The notes below the pieces were generated by a model. It searched no databases. It was given only the letters and a program-made list of their open reading frames with translations, and had not been told where the DNA came from. A stretch of DNA of 46,321 bases. Origin: a virus. Positions 6,150 to 14,501 of this stretch are shown piece by piece. Made by a program: the position numbers and the translations under genes. The DNA lies in IMG/VR virus record IMGVR_UViG_3300020439_000012, positions 1-46,321 of that record; one strand, given 5' to 3'. Position 1 is the first letter of the stretch. Each line of letters opens with the position of its first letter.

Positions 6150-6287
6150 ATGATAACTTCAGAGACACCTTACAAACTTGCCGAGATCATTCGTGATACT
6201 TGGCCACAACTGTACTACTTAAAGGATAGAAAAGATGGTCGCTTCAACACTAAGTCCTCCACAACGGGGGTGGTTCGATGTCCTTGA
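6150..6287 (+). CDS. Possible small protein overlapping psbD start
   Basis: 45 codons from ATG 6150, [20 protein letters not shown] onward, ending in the first 53 bases of psbD in another frame. The amino-acid composition of the part before psbD looks protein-like (amphipathic helix, then basic stretch), while the overlapping C-terminus is low in information. No strong ribosome site. It may be a real small gene, a remnant, or chance. No family recognised. Confidence 0.3.
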   Translation: MITSETPYKLAEIIRDTWPQLYYLKDRKDGRFNTKSSTTGVVRCP

Positions 6288-7290
6288 TGACTGGCTTAAA
6301 CGAGATCGCTTTGTCTTTGTGGGTTGGTCTGGACTACTTCTTTTTCCCACTGCTTATATGGCAATTGGTGGCTGGCTTACTGGTACTACGTTTGTCACAA
6401 GCTGGTACACTCACGGACTCGCGTCTAGTTATCTTGAGGGTGCTAATTTTCTCACAGCGGCTGTGTCAACGCCTGCTGATGCTATGGGTCATTCTCTTCT
6501 TCTACTTTGGGGTCCTGAGTCTCAGGGGGATTTCGTCCGCTGGATCCAACTTGGAGGACTCTGGAATTTTGTGGCGCTCCACGGGGCTTTCGCTCTAATT
6601 GGTTTCATGCTTCGCCAGTTTGAACTGGCACGTCTCATCGGTATCCGTCCCTACAATGCTATTGCGTTCTCTGGTCCTATCGCTGTTTTTGTTAGTGTCT
6701 TTCTCATCTACCCTCTGGGTCAATCGAGTTGGTTTTTCGCTCCATCTTTTGGGGTCGCAGCAATCTTCCGATTCCTCCTCTTCCTCCAAGGTTTCCACAA
6801 CTGGACCTTGAATCCCTTCCACATGATGGGTGTTGCAGGAATTTTGGGTGGAGCACTACTCAGTGCAATCCATGGTGTGACTGTTGAAAATACTCTCTAT
6901 GAAGACGGTGAACAAGCAAACACTTTCAAAGCATTTGACTCTACTCAAGAGGAAGAAACCTACTCAATGGTTACTGCAAACCGTTTCTGGTCTCAGATCT
7001 TTGGTATTGCGTTCAGTAATAAGAGGTGGTTGCATTTCTTTATGCTGTTTGTTCCTGTTATGGGTCTTTGGACAAGTTCCATCGGTATTATTGGTCTTGC
7101 TCTCAACCTTCGTGCTTATGACTTTGTATCCCAAGAGATCAGAGCAGCAGAAGATCCAGAGTTCGAGACGTTCTACACAAAGAACATTCTATTGAATGAA
7201 GGTCTTCGTGCATGGTTGGCACCTATCGATCAACCGCATGAAAACTTTGTATTCCCAGAAGAAGTTCTGCCCCGTGGTAATGCACTTTAA
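6235..7290 (+). CDS. psbD: Photosystem II D2 protein
   Basis: 351 residues, full length; partner of D1 in the photosystem II heterodimer. Typical D2 features are visible: the [20 protein letters not shown] start, [12 protein letters not shown] with the P680 His, the [21 protein letters not shown] loop, and the [11 protein letters not shown] end. ATG 6235 is preceded by AAAGGA. It follows psbA after a terminator, so the two are likely separate transcripts. Carrying both genes together would allow replacement of the whole reaction-centre pair. Confidence 0.98.
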   Translation: MVASTLSPPQRGWFDVLDDWLKRDRFVFVGWSGLLLFPTAYMAIGGWLTGTTFVTSWYTHGLASSYLEGANFLTAAVSTPADAMGHSLLLLWGPESQGDFVRWIQLGGLWNFVALHGAFALIGFMLRQFELARLIGIRPYNAIAFSGPIAVFVSVFLIYPLGQSSWFFAPSFGVAAIFRFLLFLQGFHNWTLNPFHMMGVAGILGGALLSAIHGVTVENTLYEDGEQANTFKAFDSTQEEETYSMVTANRFWSQIFGIAFSNKRWLHFFMLFVPVMGLWTSSIGIIGLALNLRAYDFVSQEIRAAEDPEFETFYTKNILLNEGLRAWLAPIDQPHENFVFPEEVLPRGNAL

Positions 7291-7330
7291 TAAGGATTTG
7301 TCTTATTAAAGGAAACTCACTAAACCTTAA

Positions 7331-7337
7331 ATAAATA
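7331..7337 (+). promoter_or_regulatory. Late promoter candidate overlapping a terminator
   Basis: ATAAATA preceded by CTTA, 25 bases before the ATG of the 952-residue structural gene. Transcripts initiated here would start inside the following hairpin and so escape it. Confidence 0.5.
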
Positions 7338-7360
7338 GAGGGGTAAGACCCCTCTTTTTT
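7337..7360 (+). terminator. psbD terminator
   Basis: AGAGGGGT (7337-7344) pairs with ACCCCTCT (7348-7355) around AAG, ending in T6. It would stop psbD transcripts one base before the next ATG at 7362. Confidence 0.88.
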
Positions 7361-7361
7361 A

Positions 7362-10220
7362 ATGTCTTTTTATTTTCCTGTAGGTCCGTTCGGACCAATA
7401 TGTGATCTAAATCAACCTGATGATATCATCAGGAGAAGAGGTCGTCCTGCTCAAGAAGAAGACGATGATGATGGCAGGATTGATACGTTTCCTCCACTAG
7501 ATCCTGATAATTGGTTACCTCAGTTTGATTTATTTGATCCTCCACCTCCATGGATCACTAATAGAAAGTGTAAGGTTCGCACTTTAGATGATGGATCGCT
7601 GGAATACTATGATTGTATATACGAATATCTTTCAGAGATTCCAGATATTCCATTTGTAAATGATCAACTCGATCGTGGTCTAAAAAGTATTGATCCTGGT
7701 GAAAATTTTACAGTACCAGATTTCGGTCCAGATACTTGTGCTCCATTTGATCCTGATATTAATATCAAACCAATAAAATTTTTCTTATCAAATGGCAAAA
7801 CTCTTTCAAAATACAAAAGGCAGAAGTCTACTCCTGTAACTTTTCCTGTAGATTCTGATTACGTTTTTTCAACGGACGCATCTACAGTCAGTGTAGCATT
7901 TGATTCAACTTCTCAAAATCTTGTCGCTACAGGAACAGGAACTGGTATCGTCAACCTTAAATTAAAGTGGGATGATAATCCAAATACCAATGGAACTGCT
8001 GTAAGTACAATTGCAGTTGCAGGAAAGATATGGACTCAGACATCTGGAGTTGAAAAAGGTAGTCAGAGCGAATCAATTACAGTTACTGCAGGAACGTCAT
8101 ATCCAATTACATATACTGGACTACACCCAGCAAACAATCCAATCATTCAAAATGGAAGCACTGAATTGTGTTTGAAAGATGGCGATGGAACTGATTGTAA
8201 TGCTCGTTTTTATGTCACTAGCACTAATCAACAGACCACTGTCAGCAATGCTTCGTACTGGAGTGACACGGGAAATGCATTAGCAGTATGGGTAAACCCT
8301 GAAGTTTGTACATTACCATTCCAAACACAAACTATTAATTATGAAATTGATATTCCTACATCAGGAACATATGGATTTGAGTTTGGTGTTGATGACACAG
8401 CAACAGTTACTATCAATGGTAATGATGTCCTCTTTAATAATGTTGCTGGTGGTATCTTCAGAGGTGGTGCATTAAGCACTCCATATACAGTAACCAGAAC
8501 TCTTACTGCTGGTGTCATGCCGATGACTGTAGTTATTACTAACTCAGCAGCAGGGTTTACATCTGTCGATGAAGATGGTAATACTATTCCGACACCTAAT
8601 AGTCTTGCCTTTTCATGGAGTAGAAACCCTGGTGGTTATTATCTGAAGATCTGCAGAGGTGGTGCATGTATTTCAGGAAATAGTAACCCATGGGTCAAGT
8701 CTGGTCCTCATCCAGCATGGGGTGATTTTATGGATACCTATGCAGTGTACCCATCTGCTAATGATGTTTTGACTAGCACAACACATACTGCTACCTGGAA
8801 CGTTAATGTTCCTTTTACAGGTGACTACCAGTTAGAATATTCTGCAGATAATGTTGGTAATATATTACTTGATGGTACTAATGTTGCTGCAAATTTTGGT
8901 AACTTTACTACTTCTGCAACAACTACCTTATCTAATCTGTCGCAGGGTCCTCATGTAATAACTGGAACCATTGTTAATACTCCCCCAGCAGACTTAGGAC
9001 AAAATGAATGGACAAAAAATCCCGCTGGTCTTGCATGGGTCCTTCGCCAATCAAACGCTGGTGTAAGTGTTGCTGCTAATTTTAAAAAGAATGGAGATCT
9101 TAAGGTAACTGGTAATGGTACTGCAGATTTAGTTCTGAACTTTGCTTGGAATGAAAACACTCAATCACAAACTATTACTAGTAATATCACAGCATCCTTC
9201 AATAATGGTACAGGTTTAGTTGTTGGTGGAACTGGTACAGGACAGGTTGTTCTTGAGTTTGAATGGGATGACAATCCTGCTGCATGGAAACAAGCATTAG
9301 GATCTTGGACTAATGGTGGTGTGGGATTTGTACAACCCGATCAAGAAGAGGGATCCATCACAAAAACTTTATACAACAAAGCAGCAGGAACATATAAAAC
9401 AATTATTGATGGTAACACTGGAAGCATTGTTAGACAGAATAATAATAAAGATCTTGTCTTTGATGATGATCCTAGCAATGGGTTTGATACAAACGCCACT
9501 CTAAGAATCCAGAGTGGTGATGCAACGTTTAATTCAAGTGGAGATTTGGTTGTTGCTACTGCTGGAAATATTGAACTGAAATTTTTCTGGGATGACAATC
9601 CTAATACTTCTGGTAAAGCAATTAATCATATTGTTGTTGGTGTTGAGGATAATATCTTCTTCACGCAAGATGATGGACAACGTTCTGGTACAAAACAATT
9701 GACGTTGAACGTTGAAGCAGGTAAAACATATGGTGGTGTATTGACAAATCAAACTGGAGGTTATAGAATTGAGGGTAATCAAACTAGAGTTTGTTTCTTT
9801 GACAATGATGGTGATGATTGTAATGCTAATCTTAGAATCAAGACCATTACAAATGACTCTGTTACCAACACTGCTAACCCCGATACTGCACTAGGAACAT
9901 ATAGAGTTCGTAATGCATCATTCGTACAATCTGGTGAGTCTGGATCTGCGAGTGCTACGATTCGAGTTCAGGCAGGAACTACATATGCTTCAACCATTTT
10001 AAACAATCCATATGGATTTGTACGGCAGAGTAGTAATCAACAACTTGGATTCAAAGACTCTGGAGGGGTGAAAGCGACAGTTACAATTGGAACAATCACT
10101 CCAGTTGCTGCAGCTGACGTGGCATCATCACTTGATCTTAATGCTAACAACAAAGATGGTAATCTTATCTGGACTACTAGAGATGGTGTTGGTTATGAAT
10201 ACTACGAAATAGAAGAGTAA
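7362..10220 (+). CDS. Large modular virion or adhesion protein
   Basis: 952 residues, no identified family name. N-terminal 130 residues are Pro/Asp-rich with DDDD and PPPP runs. Then repeated modules: a WDDNP or similar strand motif (about 203, 635, 743; degenerate NENT near 597) each closing a beta unit, and a four-fold element of the type xITVTAGTSY...xCLKDGDGxDCNARFxV (about 238-288, 664-720, 776-828, 862-912). Between them, two segments (about 325-425 and 475-560) have a PA14-like pattern: G-x-Y-x-F/L-E, then an IxGNDV or LLDGTNV turn, then an N-P-x-G-x-x-W. Probably a beta-rich, possibly carbohydrate-binding virion surface protein. No signal peptide. Confidence 0.6.
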   Translation: MSFYFPVGPFGPICDLNQPDDIIRRRGRPAQEEDDDDGRIDTFPPLDPDNWLPQFDLFDPPPPWITNRKCKVRTLDDGSLEYYDCIYEYLSEIPDIPFVNDQLDRGLKSIDPGENFTVPDFGPDTCAPFDPDINIKPIKFFLSNGKTLSKYKRQKSTPVTFPVDSDYVFSTDASTVSVAFDSTSQNLVATGTGTGIVNLKLKWDDNPNTNGTAVSTIAVAGKIWTQTSGVEKGSQSESITVTAGTSYPITYTGLHPANNPIIQNGSTELCLKDGDGTDCNARFYVTSTNQQTTVSNASYWSDTGNALAVWVNPEVCTLPFQTQTINYEIDIPTSGTYGFEFGVDDTATVTINGNDVLFNNVAGGIFRGGALSTPYTVTRTLTAGVMPMTVVITNSAAGFTSVDEDGNTIPTPNSLAFSWSRNPGGYYLKICRGGACISGNSNPWVKSGPHPAWGDFMDTYAVYPSANDVLTSTTHTATWNVNVPFTGDYQLEYSADNVGNILLDGTNVAANFGNFTTSATTTLSNLSQGPHVITGTIVNTPPADLGQNEWTKNPAGLAWVLRQSNAGVSVAANFKKNGDLKVTGNGTADLVLNFAWNENTQSQTITSNITASFNNGTGLVVGGTGTGQVVLEFEWDDNPAAWKQALGSWTNGGVGFVQPDQEEGSITKTLYNKAAGTYKTIIDGNTGSIVRQNNNKDLVFDDDPSNGFDTNATLRIQSGDATFNSSGDLVVATAGNIELKFFWDDNPNTSGKAINHIVVGVEDNIFFTQDDGQRSGTKQLTLNVEAGKTYGGVLTNQTGGYRIEGNQTRVCFFDNDGDDCNANLRIKTITNDSVTNTANPDTALGTYRVRNASFVQSGESGSASATIRVQAGTTYASTILNNPYGFVRQSSNQQLGFKDSGGVKATVTIGTITPVAAADVASSLDLNANNKDGNLIWTTRDGVGYEYYEIEE

Positions 10221-10537
10221 TGGACTTACCTAAAATCAAAAACAGCGATCTACCTCCTGAGATCAAGGCAATCCTTGGTGATCAAGATGCGGTATTCGAT
10301 TCTATTGTCGATCCTAATGATATTGTCAGTATTGCACTCAGCAGTGATGACATGAAAAAATACTATGATGAAAGGTATGCTACTGCCATGCAGTTAATTG
10401 AAGCAAGAAATAAACTGGATGAGATGCAAAAACAGCAGAGAAAAATAAATAGTACAAAACAGAATAATACAAATGAGATTCAAAGACACGATAAAAGGCG
10501 CAAAAAAAATTCTAAAAATAGCAAAAAGGAATCCTGA
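10220..10537 (+). CDS. Hypothetical helical Lys-rich protein
   Basis: 105 residues from an ATG sharing one base with the previous TAA. The N-terminal part is acidic (DLPPEIKAILGDQDAVFDS), the middle a helix (YATAMQLIEARNKLDEMQKQ), and the last 35 residues are Lys/Asn-rich and disordered. The end overlaps the next gene by 65 bases in a different frame. Function unknown; coupling to the 952-residue structural gene suggests an assembly or structural accessory role. Confidence 0.55.
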   Translation: MDLPKIKNSDLPPEIKAILGDQDAVFDSIVDPNDIVSIALSSDDMKKYYDERYATAMQLIEARNKLDEMQKQQRKINSTKQNNTNEIQRHDKRRKKNSKNSKKES

Positions 10538-10649
10538 GTTCTATAATGAAGATGAACTTAGGTATGTAAGAATGCTTAAAAAACAAGCAAAGATTAATTT
10601 GAAGAGGAAACAATCTGTCACAGATAAGACAGATTCAGTAACACCTTGA
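10473..10649 (+). CDS. Small basic conserved cyanophage protein
   Basis: 58 residues, MRFKDTIKGAKKILKIAKRN then PEFYNEDELRYVRMLKKQAK. Highly basic, two helices. Short proteins with a GAKK...PE(W/F)Y...D...Y pattern recur in T4-like cyanophages. It starts inside the preceding gene, +1 frame. A nucleic-acid-binding role is suggested by charge only. Confidence 0.55.
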   Translation: MRFKDTIKGAKKILKIAKRNPEFYNEDELRYVRMLKKQAKINLKRKQSVTDKTDSVTP

Positions 10650-10662
10650 ACGTTTTAGATTG

Positions 10663-10670
10663 TATAAATA
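10663..10670 (+). promoter_or_regulatory. Consensus T4-type late promoter
   Basis: TATAAATA, the exact T4 late -10 consensus, followed by CT as at other sites in this window. It lies 135 bases ahead of the beta-barrel-like gene. Confidence 0.55.
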
Positions 10671-10695
10671 CTGAGTCCGTTACATTTTGACACAC

Positions 10696-10724
10696 TTGAC
10701 CTGCAGTAGAGTGTGTGCTATAAT
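10696..10724 (+). promoter_or_regulatory. Sigma-70-type promoter
   Basis: TTGACC (10696-10701), 17-base spacer, TATAAT (10719-10724), about 80 bases upstream of the secreted protein gene. Confidence 0.8.
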
Positions 10725-10804
10725 ATTCGGGCAACGCAGACATGTCGAGTCTGCTTTCATCTGCGGGTAATCACTCCGCAAGTAAACTAAAAGGTAAACA
10801 ACAA

Positions 10805-11182
10805 ATGATTAAATCTTTCATCGCTGCAGCAGCCGCTGCTCCTCTCTTCGCTGGCGCTGCTTTTGCAGGTCCCTACGTTAACGTGGAAACCAATGCAGGC
10901 TGGACTGGCGACGACTACACTGGTGCAACTACAGACGTTCATGTGGGCTACGAAGGCGCTCTTGGTGACACTGGTGCTTCCTACTACCTTCAGGGCGGAC
11001 CTGCTCTGGTCTCTGTTGATGGAGAAGAACTGGAGACTCGTTTCTCTGGTAAAGCAGGTATTGGCGTTCCTGTTACTGAATCTCTGGGTCTCTATGGTGA
11101 ACTCTCCTTCATCACCGCAGAAGACGAAGTGTTCGATGACCTCGGTGTAGGTGGTAAATTGGGTGTGAAGTATAACTTCTGA
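10805..11182 (+). CDS. Secreted outer-membrane beta-barrel-like protein
   Basis: 125 residues from ATG 10805 (AAGGTAAAC upstream). An N-terminal signal peptide is clear: MIKSFIAAAAAAPLFAGAAF with AFA|GP cleavage. The mature 100 residues alternate polar and hydrophobic with Gly and aromatic residues and end GVGGKLGVKYNF, a C-terminal Phe typical of outer-membrane barrels. It resembles small porin-like barrel proteins of marine cyanobacteria. It might alter the host outer membrane, for example in exclusion or leakage, but no function is established. Own promoter and terminator. Confidence 0.6.
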   Translation: MIKSFIAAAAAAPLFAGAAFAGPYVNVETNAGWTGDDYTGATTDVHVGYEGALGDTGASYYLQGGPALVSVDGEELETRFSGKAGIGVPVTESLGLYGELSFITAEDEVFDDLGVGGKLGVKYNF

Positions 11183-11206
11183 TACTCAGTCTACATATAA
11201 TAAACT

Positions 11207-11229
11207 AGGCACCCTAGGGTGCCTTTTTT
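11207..11229 (+). terminator. Rho-independent terminator
   Basis: AGGCACCC (11207-11214) pairs with GGGTGCCT (11217-11224), then T6. Closes the beta-barrel gene; glutaredoxin begins 20 bases later. Confidence 0.88.
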
Positions 11230-11248
11230 AATCTTTCAATAAAACGCC

Positions 11249-11485
11249 ATGAACTTTGTAATCTATACCCGACCTGGGTGTCCATATTGCACCAAGATTA
11301 AAAGTGTATTGGAGATGAAGCGATTCTCCTACACAGAAAAACAACTGAATAAAGACTTTAGTCGCGAACAATTTTACGCAGAGTTTGGACCAGCTAGCAC
11401 TTTTCCTCAAGTTCTGCTAGACTCTAAAAGACTGGGTGGTTGCACCGAGTCTGTTAAATACCTGCGAGAAAACAAAATTATCTGA
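11249..11485 (+). CDS. nrdC: Glutaredoxin
   Basis: 78 residues, typical of a monodomain glutaredoxin like T4 NrdC. The redox motif CPYC lies at residues 11-14 after MNFVIYTRPG. The cis-Pro region reads STFPQVLL and the C-terminal LGGCTESVKYL binds glutathione. It supplies electrons to ribonucleotide reductase for dNTP synthesis in the cytoplasm. Overlaps the next gene by one base (TGATG). Confidence 0.9.
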   Translation: MNFVIYTRPGCPYCTKIKSVLEMKRFSYTEKQLNKDFSREQFYAEFGPASTFPQVLLDSKRLGGCTESVKYLRENKII

Positions 11486-11823
11486 TGAATCCTGAATTTT
11501 ATGATCTGGTCGAACGTTCAATTGACATTGCATTTGAAGAAAACAAATATCCATTCAAGTGCTATAATTATTTGAAGTCTAGTAAAACAACTAGAAAGAA
11601 CATTCGCGAGTTCATTGAATCACCCACTGCGAGAAGTATTAATTCTTTGATTGAAGAACTAGACAACTATATTCGTGGTGGTAACAAACAACTTCGGGAA
11701 GCGTATGGTCACATTCCCAAACCTAAAGCAAGAAAAATCAAAGAGTACCTCAATACTATATTGAAGGATGCCTCTCAATATGAACTAGATCGACGACCAG
11801 GACGCAAAAAACGTACTAAATAA
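11485..11823 (+). CDS. Conserved hypothetical protein
   Basis: 112 residues beginning MNPEFYDLVERSIDIAFEE. Mixed charge, helical, with a strongly basic end (RRPGRKKRTK) that could bind nucleic acid. TGATG junction with glutaredoxin implies coupled translation. No domain recognised. Confidence 0.6.
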   Translation: MNPEFYDLVERSIDIAFEENKYPFKCYNYLKSSKTTRKNIREFIESPTARSINSLIEELDNYIRGGNKQLREAYGHIPKPKARKIKEYLNTILKDASQYELDRRPGRKKRTK

Positions 11824-11881
11824 ATCAGAGTTTATAGGGGGTAGGTTTCCATATTATTCTCAGTTTAAATGGAGGGAAACC

Positions 11882-12115
11882 ATGTTAATCGCACTAGTAG
11901 TTCTAGGCATTATCGGAGCATTCATTTTAGGAATCACAACCTCTTGGTTAGCAAAAGGATATGTTGAGGACTTCATTGAGAATGCTGCATACGCTAAATC
12001 AGTTACTCATCCAGAAATGTTGGATGAAAACGGAAACATTTTACAAGATGATTTGATTTACATCCGCCCTGATATTCAGTATTGGGATGAGGACATTTTA
12101 GAAGATGAGGATTAA
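11882..12115 (+). CDS. Single-pass membrane protein
   Basis: 77 residues. An N-terminal helix (LIALVVLGIIGAFILGITTS) is followed by an acidic cytoplasmic tail ending DEDILEDED. GGAGG lies about 8 bases before ATG. A CTAAATAAAT stretch at 11815-11824 may be a late promoter. Proteins of this form are frequent in cyanophage replication clusters; function unknown. Confidence 0.6.
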   Translation: MLIALVVLGIIGAFILGITTSWLAKGYVEDFIENAAYAKSVTHPEMLDENGNILQDDLIYIRPDIQYWDEDILEDED

Positions 12116-12131
12116 ACGAGGTTAAATTATT

Positions 12132-12599
12132 ATGCCAACAAAATCAATTGATAACAGCAACTCTAGGTTGCTTCTTAGTGAGATCTTGAGAAAGGTCTCC
12201 AATGCAAAAACCAAAAAGGAGAAGGTTGATCTTCTCCGTAAACACAACAGCACTGCTCTCCGTCAACTATTGATTATCAATTTCGACGAGAGTATTGTTT
12301 CTGTATTGCCCGAAGGAGATGTTCCTTACACTCCTAACGATGCACCTGTAGGAACTGATCACACACGTCTTGAGTCTGAGTATCGTGGTCTGTATCGGTT
12401 CTTCAAGGGTGGTGCAGATAAACTACCCATGTTGAAGAAAGAATCTATGTTCGTTCAATTACTGGAAGGACTCTCTGCTGAAGAAGCAGAACTTCTGGTT
12501 CTTGCTAAAGATGGTAGGATGAATGAGAAGTATAAGCGTATTACTAAAGCGGTTATCTCCGAAGCATTCCCATCTATTGAATGGGGAGGTCGTTCCTGA
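12132..12599 (+). CDS. DUF6433-like conserved phage protein
   Basis: 155 residues: helix-rich N-terminus (LLLSEILRKVSNAKTKKEK), a central LPEGDVPYTPND turn and LPMLKKESMFVQLLEGLSAEE, then KAVISEAFPSIEW. This order matches a family shared by T4-like phages (DUF6433 by recollection). Function unknown. It sits two genes upstream of thyX in a tight operon and overlaps the next start (TGATG). Confidence 0.6.
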   Translation: MPTKSIDNSNSRLLLSEILRKVSNAKTKKEKVDLLRKHNSTALRQLLIINFDESIVSVLPEGDVPYTPNDAPVGTDHTRLESEYRGLYRFFKGGADKLPMLKKESMFVQLLEGLSAEEAELLVLAKDGRMNEKYKRITKAVISEAFPSIEWGGRS

Positions 12600-12868
12600 T
12601 GGGGAAAGGTGTTAAAATTCTCCATGCGGATTGCGACCCCACTTTATCACAAGACAAAGGTCTTCCTTACACTGCTTATCTTGTAGAGTATATGCAAGAT
12701 GGCATGACTAAGTTTGATATTGTGTCTGCTGGTAAGCAGGTTGATATCTTTGACCATTACTATGATCTTTACAAAAAAGATTTCATAAACATGAGTCAAG
12801 CTGAAGGTAGAATTAATCCTAAATTATGGAAAGATCCAAACGAACCAAAGAAAAAGAAAACAAAATGA
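12599..12868 (+). CDS. Conserved hypothetical protein
   Basis: 89 residues from ATG 12599, sharing a base with the preceding TGA. MGKGVKILHADCDPT start, aromatic middle (FDHYYDLYKKDF) and a Lys-rich tail after KLWKDPNEP. Overlaps the next gene as ATGA. No domain recognised; its conserved place near thyX suggests a replication-stage role. Confidence 0.55.
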   Translation: MGKGVKILHADCDPTLSQDKGLPYTAYLVEYMQDGMTKFDIVSAGKQVDIFDHYYDLYKKDFINMSQAEGRINPKLWKDPNEPKKKKTK

Positions 12869-13107
12869 CTATCTACTTCGACAAACGTGCTGAAGAAGCA
12901 CAGGATGCCGAAGCAGAAGAACAGAAACAAAAAGAAGAATCGGTCAAAGCAGCAGCTCAAGCGATTGCATTCTTTGTCAAACCTGTAGTTCTTATGTTAT
13001 TATGGAACTGGTTGATGCCTACTATCTTTGGTCTGGTTACCATTGGATACTTCAAGGCATTAGGTTTGTGTATTATTGCTCGCATTATCATAGACAAGAA
13101 TGACTAA
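12865..13107 (+). CDS. Membrane protein with charged N-terminus
   Basis: 80 residues. A 25-residue Glu/Lys/Gln-rich helix is followed by two hydrophobic segments (AIAFFVKPVVLMLLWNWLM and IFGLVTIGYFKALGLCIIA). ATG overlaps the previous stop (ATGA), and the end overlaps thyX by 8 bases. Likely an inner-membrane protein; function unknown. Confidence 0.55.
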   Translation: MTIYFDKRAEEAQDAEAEEQKQKEESVKAAAQAIAFFVKPVVLMLLWNWLMPTIFGLVTIGYFKALGLCIIARIIIDKND

Positions 13108-13810
13108 AGTATGCTTAGTATCTGTCACTCCTGAGGCAGAGAAAACCATTGGGTATATTGCTCGTGTGAGCAACCCATCAAATCAGGACAACCCTAAGGT
13201 TGCAGGACTGCTGAAGTATTGTATTAAGCATGGACACTGGTCTGTGTTTGAGCAAGCATCCATGACGTTGCAGATTGAAACTACCAGAGGACTGGCAGCT
13301 CAAATTTTGCGTCACCGTTCATTCTGCTTCCAAGAGTTTTCCCAACGCTATGCTGATTCCTCCCTACTCGGTGAGAAGATTACACTCCCCGAACTCCGTC
13401 TTCAAGACCACAAGAATCGTCAGAATTCTATTGATGCTATTGACCCTTGGAAGAAGCAGAAGTATGAAATCCTGATGCAGAATCATTTCAAGCAAGGTAT
13501 GGAACTTTACCAACAGATGCTTGAAGATGATATCGCAAAGGAGTGTGCTCGTTTTGTGCTTCCCCTCGCTGTAGGGACAAAACTCTACATGACGGGAAAT
13601 CTTAGGTCATGGATCCATTATATCAATCTGCGTACCGCCAACGGCACCCAGAAGGAGCATATGGACATCGCAGAACTCTGTAAGAAGCATTTCATCTGTC
13701 AGTTCCCCACGATCTCTGAGGCGCTTGACTGGTGCCCTGAGAAGGACTGCGGATGCCCTGAGAACTTAGATGAGTGGGAATGTTTACAACCATCATTGAG
13801 GATTGATTAA
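13100..13810 (+). CDS. thyX: Flavin-dependent thymidylate synthase ThyX
   Basis: 236 residues. Makes dTMP from dUMP using FAD, NADPH and methylene-tetrahydrofolate. The ThyX signature RHRx7S is exact: Arg71-His72-Arg73 and Ser81, followed by QRY. The HGHWSVFEQA block before it is also typical. In an operon of overlapping genes with the glutaredoxin upstream, consistent with dNTP supply during phage replication. The stop overlaps the next ATG. Confidence 0.95.
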   Translation: MTKVCLVSVTPEAEKTIGYIARVSNPSNQDNPKVAGLLKYCIKHGHWSVFEQASMTLQIETTRGLAAQILRHRSFCFQEFSQRYADSSLLGEKITLPELRLQDHKNRQNSIDAIDPWKKQKYEILMQNHFKQGMELYQQMLEDDIAKECARFVLPLAVGTKLYMTGNLRSWIHYINLRTANGTQKEHMDIAELCKKHFICQFPTISEALDWCPEKDCGCPENLDEWECLQPSLRID

Positions 13811-14265
13811 TGGATTTAAAACAAGATTATCTTGCTAAACCTCTCTACGACGAGTTAGCATTGATGTTTGATGAAGGTAATTACCAATGGTATTACCAAA
13901 AAGAAACTGGACTTTATATGCATACTTTGTATGACAGAGACATGGTTCAGAGTGATTCCTTTCAAGTGATCGATCAGATCTTTAGGAAGAGGTGTACTGC
14001 TAGAGCATGGACTAGTGCATATGTTCAGGCACTTGCTAAGCGTACAAAGAAAGATTCTGGTTTAGTGATTAACGAACCTAGAGTTGGTGAATATACTGCA
14101 GTATTTTACCTAACTACTTGTAATGCTAAGACTAAGATTGGAGATGAGAAGTTTGAGTTTGTTGGGAATCAGATTGTAGAGTTCTCTGCAACTGAATCTT
14201 ATTCTCATGAATCATTTACTGATGATAGTGACAGAGCAGTAATTCTGACCCTCAATTATTTCTAA
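13810..14265 (+). CDS. Degenerate 2OG-oxygenase-like (DSBH fold) protein
   Basis: 151 residues. The C-terminal half matches the 2OG-Fe(II)-oxygenase-like protein at 40554: FYLTTCNAKT versus YYLNTCNGYT, then a distal His133 (YSHES) and Arg142 before VILTLNYF. The first iron-binding motif (HxD) is missing: the aligned position reads VINEPR where the other has HVDFPR. It may therefore be catalytically dead or bind another ligand. Co-transcribed with thyX (one-base overlap). Confidence 0.45.
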   Translation: MDLKQDYLAKPLYDELALMFDEGNYQWYYQKETGLYMHTLYDRDMVQSDSFQVIDQIFRKRCTARAWTSAYVQALAKRTKKDSGLVINEPRVGEYTAVFYLTTCNAKTKIGDEKFEFVGNQIVEFSATESYSHESFTDDSDRAVILTLNYF

Positions 14266-14267
14266 CC

Positions 14268-14498
14268 ATGCCTACCTACCCAGTAATAAATAAAAAGACT
14301 GGAGAGAAACAAACTCTCCACATGACAATGAAAGAATATTGTGATTGGAAGGATGAGAATCCTGATTGGGACAAAGACTGGAGTGAAGGTGTCGCTGGCA
14401 CTACCTACGGACAACCCAAACAATCCGATGGATTCAAGGAAGTCATGTCCAAAGTTCAAAAAGCACATCCTCGTGCAAACCTGAGTCGATACACTTAA
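14268..14498 (+). CDS. Conserved small protein (MPTYPV family)
   Basis: 76 residues: MPTYPVINKKTGEKQTLHM, then MKEYCDWKDENPDWDKDW. The layout recalls FmdB-type zinc-ribbon proteins (MPTYxY start) but the Cys pairs are absent, so metal binding is unlikely. Positioned two bases after its upstream neighbour and three bases before phoH. Function unknown. Confidence 0.6.
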   Translation: MPTYPVINKKTGEKQTLHMTMKEYCDWKDENPDWDKDWSEGVAGTTYGQPKQSDGFKEVMSKVQKAHPRANLSRYT

Positions 14499-14501
14499 AC
14501 T

